Below the pieces are notes generated by a model. The model was not told the origin of the DNA and did not search any database. It saw only the letters and a program-made list of their open reading frames with translations. 64,000 nt of DNA from Gnetum montanum. Its lineage: Eukaryota; Streptophyta; Gnetopsida; Gnetales; Gnetaceae. The stretch spans positions 144,284 to 208,283 of the forward strand of contig MNCI01038165.1 of NCBI GenBank assembly GCA_015680685.1, given 5' to 3'. The position numbers were made by a program, and so were the translations under genes. This document shows, piece after piece, positions 22,583 to 33,129 of the stretch; the first letter of the stretch is position 1, and each line of letters begins with the position of its first letter.

Positions 22583-25002
22583 TGTAACAGTCGAAAACAT
22601 TAATGACTAGAACATCGAGGGGTTGATGGGCACACAGCTTAACCCCATGTCTATGCAAGGGCCTACTAGAGGCAAAAATGAGGTACCCTGAATGGTCTTG
22701 TTGATTGAACAGGGACTTTGCTAGATGCTACTGAGGTGGTGGGTGAAATCAAGATGCGCTGTGGTTAGTCACGATGCTAATGTGAAACATTGCTAAGTGT
22801 TCTAGTAGTGTTTGTAGTGTTAATGATGTTAATGATGTAGAGTGTAGTCACAGGTGATTGAGGGAGGAGCATAGTCAAGGGTTTCAGTGAAAATGAGGAC
22901 GTGGACACACAAAGACTACCACTCTAGCATAGTCGTAAGATGACCATGTGTTAAAAATAGTGAAAATGCAAAGAAAGTGAAGAAAATGAAAGAGAGAAAA
23001 ACAAAACACCACCCCAAATGGGGTTAAGTGTAGTTAACTCTAAAAGGGATGAGAAGGTATGTGGTTTATAATAGGCATAACGGAGAGCATATTCATAGTC
23101 TTGGAGGTGTTTAGCCATGAAGACTAGTGCTCATCATGGTGCTTGTACCTGCTGGGGTGGCCACTACTGTATGTAGTGGACAACGATGGTCTATGCTGCC
23201 CTGCTGTGAGATACAGTGATGTGCGAATGCCTTGCCTTGCTAAAAATGCCAAATGTGCTTCAAAAATGCCAAATTCCAAGAATACCAACCTTCAAATTTT
23301 CTAACCACAAAATTTTGCCATTCCTAAAATGTTGAGGGCTAGGGTATTTATAGGCCTAGGTTTCCCATGAAATGTAGATCTATTGCCACATGGTAATGGA
23401 ACAATTGGAACTATGATACACCCAAGTATGCTTTCCACTAAGGCAAAGGGTATTATGTTCTACTTTGCTCTAATGAACCTTGTGAGACTATGAAACTATG
23501 ACTATGCTACCAATTACATGTTCATGTGCCGAAAGGACCACAATGTACCTAAAAAATGCAACTTTAGAGGCTACACTTTGGGACTACACTATCCACTATC
23601 TCGAGTGGGGTTGAGTGTAGTTACAATTTGTGGCTAAAAAAGGATACAAAAAAGATGAATTTTTGCTAACTACACTTATTGGAGGTCTGTTGGAGTTGAA
23701 TTGAAGGCTGATGCTACATTGTGGAGGCCTTTAGAGGATATTCTGGTTGACTACAGTCAACTGCATGCCTGATTTGGGAAGAGCATAGTCCAACAGTTCG
23801 AAATTATTTTTGCAAAATATGATTATGTGCTAACTACACTCTCCATGAGAGCTTGAATATGCTCCCAATTAGGGTTGAGTGTAGTCCCAATAGTTGAAAT
23901 TTTTTTGCAAAATTTGGCTTCCCATTGACTATGTTTGACTATGCTCTAGGGCAGTGGAGAGCGTAGCCTCAACACTTGGAAAAATTTGCAACTACTAGAC
24001 TAGCTTTTGCTACATTCTCTATTAAGCTAACTACACTCCAAGGTAGTGGAGAGTATAGTCCCAACACTTGGAAAAATTTGAAGCTTCTTGCTTCATGATG
24101 ACACTTAGGAAAAAGTGCAAAAATTAGTTTTTGGAGCTGACTATGTTATCCACTAGGCTAACTATGCTCTGAGATAGTGAAGAGTGTAGTCTTAATACTT
24201 AAGAAAAATTTACCTCATGTTGACACTTAGAAAAAATTGAAAAAAAAATAGTTTTTGAGTTGACTATGCTCCACTGGGCTGACTATGCTCTAGGGTAGTC
24301 AAGAGTGTAGTCCTAACACTTAGAGAAATCTACCTCATGTTGACAATTAGAAAAAATTGCAAAAAATTAGTTTTTGAGCTGACTATGCTCTCAATTGGGC
24401 TGAATATGCTTTGGGGAAATGGAAAACATAATCCCAACACTTAGAAAAATTTTCCTCATGTTGACACTTAGAAAAAATTGCAAAAAATCAAATTTTGACC
24501 TATCTATGCTTTCCATTGGGCTAACTACACTTTAGGACAATGGAGAGCATAGTCTAAACACTTAGAAAAATTTTTCTTGTACTAAAACTTAGACAAAATT
24601 GCAAAAAGTTAGTTTTTGAAGCTTACTATGCTCTCCATTAGGCTAACTACACTTTAGGGTAGTGAATAGCATAGTCCCAACATGTAGAAAAATTTTCCTC
24701 ATGCTAACACTTAGAAAAAATTACAAAAATTGGTTTTTGAGCTAACTATAGTCTACACTACACTAACTATGCTTTGGGGTAGTGGAAAGCATAGTCCCAA
24801 CACTTAGAAAAATTTTCCTCATGTTGACACTAAAACAAAATTGCAAAACATTAGTTTTTGTGTTGACTATGCTCTCCACTAAGCTGACTACACTCTAAGG
24901 CAATAGAGAGCATAGTCTCAACACTTCAAAAAATCTGCTTCATGTTGACACTCAGAAAAATTTGCATTTGAGACACTGTAGCCCAAATTTGGTGGTGTTT
25001 CA
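22583..25002 (-). repeat. Solo Tat-type LTR (2.4 kb) with internal hairpin repeats
   Basis: The plus-strand edges are tgtaacagtc (left) and ggtggtgtttca (right). On the minus strand it therefore starts TGAAACACC and ends TGTTACA, like the other three Tat LTRs here. It is flanked by ATGTA (22578-22582) and ATGTG (25003-25007), an imperfect 5-bp duplication, with Athila-like 5' leader on both sides: a solo LTR. The TATA box (tatttata) is at 23345-23352. The U3 part carries a ~120-bp tandem array. 'gtctatgcaagggccta' near the left end matches 'atccatgcaagggccat' of the 55582 copy. Confidence 0.8.
23820..24960. repeat. ~120-bp tandem array, each unit with a long inverted repeat
   Basis: Unit starts near 24144, 24262, 24381, 24500, 24623, 24742 and 24862, so the period is 118-123 bp; less regular units lie before 24140. 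Each unit has 'gactatgctctcc..t', a spacer, 'gagagcatagtc', then 'caacacttagaaaaatt' and 'ttgacacttag'. In the last unit the arms gactatgctctc (24865-24876) and gagagcatagtc (24906-24917) are perfect complements around a 29-base loop. Confidence 0.85.
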
Positions 25003-25137
25003 ATGTGTTGAAGCTATTTTTAATCAATTTGTACTTAAATGTATGTCTAAAAAATTGTTATAAGTCTAAAGGGTAAATTTTAAAATGAAAACACAACTAA
25101 ATTTTAAAAAATTAATTAACTAGTATACATTGAAATC
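25003..25137 (-). other. 5' leader of outer Athila-like element
   Basis: Short AT-rich leader between the solo Tat LTR and the primer site of the outer element. No coding content is seen. Confidence 0.5.
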
Positions 25138-25156
25138 ATCCCTAGTAACAATGCTA
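25138..25156 (-). other. Decayed primer-binding site of outer element
   Basis: Plus strand 'tccctagtaacaatgcta' beside the LTR edge corresponds to 'tccctaacaatggcgcta' of the inner element, with a 2-base gain and loss of the CG-containing pair. Its position next to the LTR supports the reading. Confidence 0.5.
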
Positions 25157-25157
25157 A

Positions 25158-25980
25158 TAATGAGTCGCAAGAGTTCTTAATGTCCAACCATACAAGTCAC
25201 AAGTGTATGCACATGACTAGATCATAATCCATGGATGGGAAAATATGTGTATAATAGTGTATTAATGACAAGTCCATGATTGTTATCTTTCTTCTTGAGT
25301 TAGCAAGGTTCAAAGTATATAGTTTAACTCTTAGTAAGATGTACAATTGAATGATGTGAAATGACTCTTAAAACACTATGGTGAAACATATTAAAATGAT
25401 TATAATGTCTAGTATCTAAGATGCAATGGAAATATAATGCTAAGCTAGTGTAATGATGATAAGCATCCATTCCTAGTATTTCATACATAGCTTGGGCTAG
25501 TATAATTGGCACTAGGATTACCAAGAGACTTTGGTCCTAAGTGATTCATGAAAAAATACTACTAGATTATTAGATGATTATACATTAGCACTCTAAAGTA
25601 GTTGTACTTATTTCACTAGATAACTAACAAATATTAGAAAAGTAAATAACATAGGAAATGTAAATGACATGAAAATAAAATCTATGCTAAGTGAAATGTT
25701 GTAATGGTGAAGAACATTCTTGATATTTATTGTCATTCATGAAATGCATTCAAGTTTGCTTCACTCAAATAAAGATATTTGACAATTATTAGTCATCCCA
25801 CTACAAGCACCGACAAGTAACTCTAAAATCATGAAAATAAATTGCAAGAATTTCACTAAGGATTGTACCAAAAGATGAGTTTGACATGATGATGGACTTG
25901 CATTTATAGGTATCACCATGGCCCACTACATCACATGTATGAAAATATATTTGTGAATACAATCTTTCATGCTAAGTTTA
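25158..25980 (-). repeat. 5' LTR of outer Athila-like element (right end approximate)
   Basis: The left edge, taatgagtcgcaag, matches the family start. 'gtccaaccatacaagtcac' follows at 25171, as in the 27543 copy ('gtccaaccatacgaatcac'). The rc TATA region 'catttatagg' is at 25901-25910. The right end has no clear terminal match and is estimated from length. Confidence 0.65.
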
Positions 25981-27500
25981 ACAAATTTATCAAAGATCAT
26001 ATATTTATGTGTATTTGATCACCTTTTATACACTCTTTAACACTAGTTTTAACTAAGAACATGGTATTAAAAAAATATGTATATGCATACACCCTTTATT
26101 GTTATTTTTAACCTTGAAAAAAATTTAACTATATCAAAAATTTGTAGTCATGTATATTTCATCCATATTTTACCAACTTTTGACTATTAATTTAAATGTA
26201 AAAAAATATAGGTAAAATCTCAGTTACACATGGAGTTGGTAATTTTTATATGTACTTGAGATCTACAAATGAAAGTTGCATAAGCATGGTGATCATCATA
26301 TTTTTACATATTAATGAGCATTTTTAATGTTAAGAAAAAGTTCATAGTTACTTATAGCAAGGAAAATAAGTGAAACAAAGTTAACATGGTCACTTAGATG
26401 GAAGACAATGAAAAATTAAAAATTTTGAAAAAATAATGGAATAAAATGTTTTTTTATAATGTAAGAATCACAAAAAATATGTGGAAAAAATAAAATAAAA
26501 TAAAATAGTGATGAGAAAGCAAAAAAATTAAGTGAGAGCATCTAAATTGAAGGATAAGCTTACCATTGTAGAAGTTAGAAAGAAACCATAAATTAAGTGA
26601 GATGGGTAAACTTAAAATAATTTGACTATTGATACCCTATATGACACATAGTCAACAAGATATATTAGAAAAATTATAGAGAAATATAAAAATGCCATAA
26701 GTATGATTTAAATTAACAACCTCTTGCTTAATAAAATAATAAGCTAACTACTTCAGTTACCTATTAGAGGAAGAAGTCATTGAGTATATTTAAAAAATAG
26801 CAATATAAAAAATAAAAGTGAGAAAAATAAGTTGATAAATAATTCCATTCAGGGGTGAGGATTGACGAAATATAAGATAATTTAACTATAAGTACATATT
26901 AATACATATAATGAACATGATATATTAGAATAATTATTGAGTAATATAACCAAAGGATAGTCATTTAGAGTGAAGGTATGGTGCTTGTTCCCTAAGTCAT
27001 AAGACCTAGTTTTGAGCCTACATACAACTACTCAAAAAGAGGTTAGGATTTCACTCATCCATGGAACTTCTTACAAACTTGTCTTTAGAATGAACATTAA
27101 CCCTCTTGGTGATGATCCTATAGAGGCATATAATGATGCCTTAAGGAAAGGATAGGGTGGTAGGGTAGAGGTTTGTTAGGATGGGAAGAGGATGGACAAT
27201 ATTGCAAGGAAGTTGTTAATATGTTAAGTGTGATTCAAAAAGATAATAATTTGCCTACAAATCCTTCTCTAACAATTATCTAATCATTTGAGCCACCTCT
27301 CATTGTCATGTATTGCTTAATATCACCTAATAGTCCTTGATATTACAATAATGAATATAGAGTAAAATACATCAACTATGTACAACTCATACATCCATAT
27401 TTAGAATAACATTCTCATGCATCTAAAACACATCATCATCATCATGTTGTCTTTATCCTATCTATGATAGCCTAACCATGATGATTGGTGAACCAATGAA
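25981..27500. other. AT-rich stretch with possible tRNA-derived fragments
   Basis: No long frame. Two short stretches resemble tRNA-derived SINE heads: minus strand 26705-26760 ('attaagcaagaggttg' then 'atttaaatc'), and plus strand 26980-27022 ('ccctaagtcataagacc' then 'gttttgagcc', a weakened B-box). The rest is unrecognised. Confidence 0.3.
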
Positions 27501-27504
27501 GTGT

Positions 27505-27542
27505 TATCTTAGTGGTAAGAGTGTTAATTTTGAAACTCCAAG
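27505..27542 (+). other. tRNA-like fragment cut by an LTR
   Basis: 'cttagtggtaagag' looks like a tRNA D-arm / A-box and 'ttttgaaactcca' like an anticodon arm, as in tRNA-derived SINE heads. The fragment stops where the LTR begins at 27543. The T-arm half was not found on the other side. Confidence 0.3.
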
Positions 27543-28474
27543 TGATGAGCGATGAGGTACCCTCCTAGTCCAACCATACGAATCACAAAGTGTTCATGCA
27601 CAATCTAGTTGAATTCTACAGACTTTTATCATTTCTGGTGCACTAGTCCCTTGGGAAGTAAATCTAGCCTTAAGGTCAATCATTGTCTTTCCAATTACAC
27701 TTGTGACATTTGTTGGTATGGTTAAGTGTAACTAAGGCATTGATTTTTATCATTTTTTGTTTTATAGTTTGGTGCTGAAAATGTAGATAAAAGGAATTTG
27801 ATTAACTAATCTAAAATAAATAATTAACTAGCATTTAACTAATCCAAACATAAGCATTCGATCCCACTTTCTGTACACAACCTAAACCCACGTATCCACT
27901 GCTAGGTGACCAAGCACTATGCTACTAGGGGTACCAAGCAATAACGTTGCTAGGATTACCAAGCGAATACGTGTTACACTTAAAGTGGTCATACTTATGT
28001 TTGTACTCTATCAGGCTTAATTACTTCATTAACATAATAATTGAAAAATAATTAAAAATTAATTTAAAACATTTAATAAATAAATAAAAACATTAAATGC
28101 ATAAATGAAATAGCTAATCTATTCAAACTATTGCAAGGTTTATCAAAAAGCTCATCTTTATTATTGCACACACTATTGTGCTCAGGTACAATAATGCTCG
28201 AATAAAGATCCATACACTCAATGACTCTTGCTACAAGCATTCGGGGGAAAATTATAACTTTCACATGGAAAAAATGCAAGAGCTCTATTGCAACTACAAT
28301 CTCTACTTTTCATAAATTTGGCTGAAAGTGCGTATTTATAGCCAAAAATCAAGAAAACCAACATAGCGTCAATGAGGCCTTGTCGATGCATGATACGATG
28401 TCTCAACAAAGACCAGTTGACGATGCTACATTAATGAGGCCTTGTTGATGCAACCAATTGGACGTGACTCATCA
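27543..28474 (-). repeat. 3' LTR, Athila-like family
   Basis: 932 bp, from tgatgagcgatgag to actcatca. The TATA box (tatttata on plus) is at 28333-28340. The U3 part has two near-identical 20-mers, aatgaggccttgtcgatgca (28371-28390) and aatgaggccttgttgatgca (28433-28452). The adjoining tacccccatgactaaatga at 28475 is the same 3' UTR start as at 11237 and, reversed, at 59698-59716. So the internal region lies to the right and this is a 3' LTR. Confidence 0.85.
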
Positions 28475-28640
28475 TACCCCCATGACTAAATGAAAAATGA
28501 TCCTTGAGTTCTTTTACAAAATTGGGAAGGTATGGGATTATTGACTAACTTTTCTTGAAACAAAATCAAACTGACTGACTTGACAAAAGATTGAGTGCCT
28601 AGGAGTACGAATCCACACCTTACAAAGAATGAAGGTTTTT
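28475..28640 (-). other. 3' UTR and polypurine-like tract of Athila-like element
   Basis: Collinear with 11237-11400 and, in reverse, 59540-59716: 'ccccatgactaaatgaaaa', 'cttgag', 'ttacaaaat.tggg.aggtatgg', 'attattgact'. Three copies conserve it around the AGTCATGGGGGTA tract. Confidence 0.7.
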
Positions 28641-31521
28641 AGCTCTTCAAAACTTCAATAGCATGTTCCTTGATGGTGTGAAGCTTGTTGGAGAAGATTA
28701 GATAGTCCGAGGTGTTGATGGTTCCTGAGGCTCGAAGGGACCTTCACTAACTTCACACATGGGCAATGGTTGAGGTGGCTATGGCTATCCTACTACTATT
28801 GCAAATTCAAGTGGGAGGTGGAAAGTATGTAGTAGTGCTTTCATTATCTCCTCCTTACTCTAGGGATCATGCACCATCCATGCAGCTTCCCCAATGTGGG
28901 TTGCAATGGGCACATCCCAAGGATATGGGATTATAGGAAATAACTCCTTTACATTGATAAATCGCGCAATGAACTATTTGTGTTCAATGTCAAATTCCCT
29001 AACTATGTCTTTTAGCTCCTATTAGTCATTCATTTATGTAGTTAGGTTCTCAGCAATTGATCGTTGATCTTTGAATCAGGCTTTGAGAGTCTCAAGCTTT
29101 TACTTGGTGTCTTTGTGGATTTAGAACTCTACCTCATATAACAGGTACAAGCTAGCCACTTATTATTCTAATTCTAACCATGGTCATTCAATAGTTAACA
29201 TTTTCAAGTTTGCATATCAAAGATTGGTCAACTTCATGTACTCTATCATCTCCTAAATTTGCAACTCCTTTACTTTGTCGTAGGCATCAATCCCATCAAT
29301 GATGGGTTGCCACATCTCTCTTCCTTATTGGAGTTGCTAGAGGACTTCATTCAATTTTTCTTTCATCATATGAATTTCTTTTTCATTCACTTCCTTTTGT
29401 AAGCCAACTTGGTCCCTATCGTAATTCTTCACTTTGTCAAATTTGATTACCTCATTCTTCCAGGTGGTGATATTGATGGCTGATTTTTAGCACAAGGCAT
29501 ACACTTCCTCCATTGATAAATTACAATTTTTCATGGCCAATCTCCTTAGTTCATTTTTTATCCTAGTAAGCTACTATTTTTGTTAATGAAGAAATTCCTA
29601 CATTTGATCCTTTTGAGCATCAACATCTTGTAGGTAATGATTTTGTGCAGTCAAGGCTTCATTCTCCTAGCCCATCTATTCCAAGTTGTTCTGGATTGAG
29701 TGTGTTTCTACTTCAGCTATGGATTGGTTAAAGATGTCCATTACTACCTCCTCCTCAACTTTCTAAAATCATTCTTGAAGTTATTTGAAAGCTTTGTCTC
29801 TTGTTACTATTTGGTTGAGGATCGTAGGATCTGCAATTTGGACACAAAGTTCAACAACCTCCATGGTTAAGCATTGGTTTTTTTCTTGGATAATTTTGAG
29901 TTGACCCTCTAGGATAATACATTTACCCCTTATGTTTAGTAGCTTTGATTGGGTTGTAGTGATGTTCTCTAGAAGATCAAAGATGTCTAGAGTCAGTTGA
30001 CTGGTTCTTATTAGTTTTTCTAGCAACGTTTAATGCTGGGCTACGTTAGTTTTTATTGACCATGCCTACAAACGTCTACACATCTTGAAGTGTAGATACA
30101 TTTGGTACAGATGTTGTGGATGGATTTAATGCTTTAGCTACATGGTAAGCTACCACTTCAGCGACTGTCTCCTATCCATAGTGATACATCACCAAGACAA
30201 TTGCCTCTTTGCCTTCCTCCAACTGCACCAAGAAAGTGGTGGCATTTGTAGAGATTTCTAGGAATGAATAGTGTTGCAATGATGACACCATCACCTCTTG
30301 AGCATTGGGATCCAACCTCGTAGGCAGCTATGTTCATTGGGAAAAGAAGATTGGACCACCCCTATCCTTTTGGGTAATTGTTCGAGCCATCTCATTAAGG
30401 TGACTCATCATGGGTTGGTATACAAATGGATCTACCCCACTCATTTCTACTTGTTGCTCCTATTCACTTAAGAGCTATTCTTGGATTTTTCACAAATGCT
30501 CAATGGTTGTGTAGACCTCCAATGTTATTTCTTGAGTGGGTGGTGGTAGTGGCTTCCCCTCTTCTTGATTTGTTGTTGGAGTTTTATCTTTCATGATCTC
30601 TATCCATGAGGCCAAATGAGCATACTTGAGGGTATCATTGAAATAGTGAACAATGCCTACCCTTTTACAAAGTTTCCTGATGAGGCACGAAAAGTGTAGG
30701 GTCTTCCTTCCACATTTATTCTCCTTGAAGTGCTTCTTGATCTCTAAGTAAATCAGTTATGGAAGGTTAACAAGAAATTTCCTGCTTAGAGGGACACATG
30801 TTTAGGAAAAGAAGGTGGTTACCTTGCTTGGCCTCATCATTGGATTGAGGTGATAGGCCACAATCTTGAAGTAAATTCACTTTGCTAATGTGAGCACACC
30901 ATGCTCCTTACAGTCAACCTTGTAGCATTGCTAGGTCTAGTTCCTCTTAGCCTCAGGATCACCTTTTATGGATAATGTAGCCAATTGTGTTCTAGTATCA
31001 AGAAACCCAACTAATTATGCAATTTCTTCTACTAAGTAGGACACTTGAATATCTTTGATTTTGATAATGGACCCCAACCTTTGCCTACTCTAGAAGAGAT
31101 ATGTTTATTCCATGTACCATTCCCCACTAGAGATGATTACTAGCCACATGGGAGAGGTTTTTAGTTATGTTTTAACATCCTCTAGAGCTTTCTTCAAAAA
31201 TGGCTTGAATTTTATCTCTTGAAGAATGGATTGTTGAGTTTCTTGGAACCTACTAATATCAAGGTAGGCTTGAGTCAAAGTGACCTCAACCCTTGGCATG
31301 GGTCTAGGCACTTCTCCTCATTGGGATTGTTTTATCGACACTTCTTCTTCTAGAATTTGTTGAATAGGTTCCACTTTGGGTTCCTCATGAAGAGCTCCCA
31401 TTACATGGGTTACCTCTAGAAGTTCCTAGCCTTGTTCTTGCTAGACTCTTCCAGAACTAGGATGCTTCTCTCATGGTTGTGAGGTTTCTCCTTCTTGTAG
31501 GTATTTCAATTTTGATGCCAT
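28640..31521 (-). pseudogene. Gene B copy 2: coiled-coil post-pol gene of an Athila-like element
   Basis: The start at 31521 is preceded by TGATTATAG on the minus strand, acceptor-like as in the other copies. The N-terminal ~75 residues are polar. A block over residues ~100-190 (FLKKALEDVKT, SPMWLVI, IIKIKDIQVSYLVEEIAQLVGFL) aligns with copy 3 (FTPKVVRDQLK, SPLWPIL, IVDIGGVSLDFSTKAISKVLNL). A second shared block is CLIRKLCKRVGIVHYFNDT against YLIKKLCRCVGILGYTNDV. The C-terminal half, including 30026-29781, is heptad-like coiled coil. Several stops interrupt one frame, but long runs survive. It lies directly upstream of the 3' UTR and LTR at 28474, that is, after pol in element order. There is no signal peptide or membrane segment, so it is 'env-like' by position only. 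Confidence 0.6.
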
Positions 31522-32545
31522 CTATAATCACAATGAGACCATGGATTAGAAATCATTGTGTAACCTTAAAGCAATTGAGATGTCTTATCTCTTAAGGATA
31601 GTTACACTTGGCTAAGTTGTGATTATGATTGATTTAATTAATCCATATACCATTTATTTATGTATTATCATTAATAAGTCATCCTAAAGGTTGTTGAAAG
31701 GGTTAACTGTTAAAAAGGTTGATGTTTATATGTTGTTAAGGTTATCAACCATTTGGGAAAGTTAGAAAAATTTTCAAAAATTTTCATCAATTTTTCATCC
31801 AAAACCTTAAGTTTTGTGGCCCCCATAATAAAGATGTTACCTCTTGTAAGTGAAAGATTGAAAAATAGAGTGATTTGGACAAATTCTTTGGAAGTTATGA
31901 GCTCTTAGAAGGTTATTGGCTCTAAAAAATTGCAAAAACTCCCCATGTGTTATGAGAAATTTACAAAAAAATTTCAAAGTGCTAGGTAGTATATATAAGC
32001 TATACACATTGCGTTAGACTACATCGATGAGGCCTTATCGATGTAGCTATTGAACACCATTGACTTCTATTGACTTTGATCAAACTTTCAAAATACAGGA
32101 AATTTTTGGATGAAATTGGGATCAAATTAAATCTTAAAGGACTAGGAATAATATGAAAACATGAGAAGAGGGTGTTGAAGCTCATAAATTTGAAAAAATG
32201 AAGAAAAATTGATTTAGTGGATGAATGAAATGAAAGATTAAGGAGCACTGAGTAATATACTCAATGGAATATGCGAATGATAGGATTGTGGCAATGTTAA
32301 AGGTAAGAAACCTTAACTAACTAAGAAAAAAGCTATACAGGTGGGTCCTCCCCATAGTAGGTTGATGCCCTTTTTGCCCTTGCATAACCTCAACTGAAGA
32401 GTCCATGGGCCCCACAATTAATTAATGATCTAGAAAAGTTGAGGACTAAGCCAAAAGAATCTACTCAAGAATCCCAACACATCACATCAAGACATAGAGC
32501 ATAACATAGAACTTAGTCGTGAGGTGAGTTATGGGAGGCTAAGAT
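31522..32545 (-). promoter_or_regulatory. Leader of gene B copy 2 with TATA tract and perfect palindrome
   Basis: Non-coding. A TATA-like tract, tatatataagc, is at 31990-32000, followed on the plus strand by a palindrome: ctacatcgat (32019-32028), loop gaggcctt, atcgatgtag (32037-32046), arms perfectly complementary. On the minus strand the order is palindrome, TATA, ~470 bases, gene B start. The gaggcctt core also occurs twice in the 27543 LTR. Homology to 12461-13030 shows this is element sequence. Promoter activity is inferred. Confidence 0.4.
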
Positions 32546-32559
32546 ATTGTAGTTTGCAA

Positions 32560-32815
32560 TATTACCCCTATCGCCATTATCAGAACCAGACCTTGCACCG
32601 TCGCAAGGGTTTGGGTGATCTTGGGCAATACTTTGCAAACATAATGCATAGCAGGAGGAGTCTAGGTATTTTACCCTTATGTAGTGTAAATAGGATTCCT
32701 TTGTCTCTCCTGTAATGGTTGCATGTTACGCTAGGATAATATCTGGTGCTACTTTTATTGCCATTGTTAGAGACAGACCTTGCACCGTTGCAAGGGTTTG
32801 GGCAGTTTTGATAGC
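32560..32815. repeat. 195-bp direct repeat with a hairpin core
   Basis: 'gaccttgcaccgtcgcaagg' near 32590 and 'gaccttgcaccgttgcaagg' near 32785, each followed by gtttggg and preceded by 'gccatt.t.ag'. Each core (ccttgc..gcaagg) is itself an inverted repeat. It lies just upstream of the plus-strand multi-exon gene. Confidence 0.7.
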
Positions 32816-33129
32816 ATCTCTAGCATAGCATGTAATTCTATGGGATTCGAGACAATGAGAACCCTAGTGTTGCATAATGGATTTTTATGAGTTTTTTTTT
32901 ATTTTTTTTGTTCTGACATTGTTAGTATGTCTTAGTTGTTTTTCCTAATGGTAGTGTGCTTTATTGTAAAGGATTATGCTAAAGCTCATCTTGATCATCT
33001 TGGACATTGTAGGCATCCTATGCTATTTACATGTCCACGTGGCCAATGTTCCTCCTCCTCATGCTCGTGTAGGGGAGGAGGTGGTTTGGTTCTAAAAATA
33101 TGCATGGGAGTTTTTGCAATTTTTGTTGT

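Noticed and set aside
23820-24960. CRISPR-like array
   Set aside because: Units are ~120 bp with diverged repeats and no unique spacers, inside a plant LTR.
28640-31521. Gene B as a true envelope gene
   Set aside because: The position after pol is env-like, but no signal peptide, fusion segment or transmembrane helix is visible and the protein is coiled coil.
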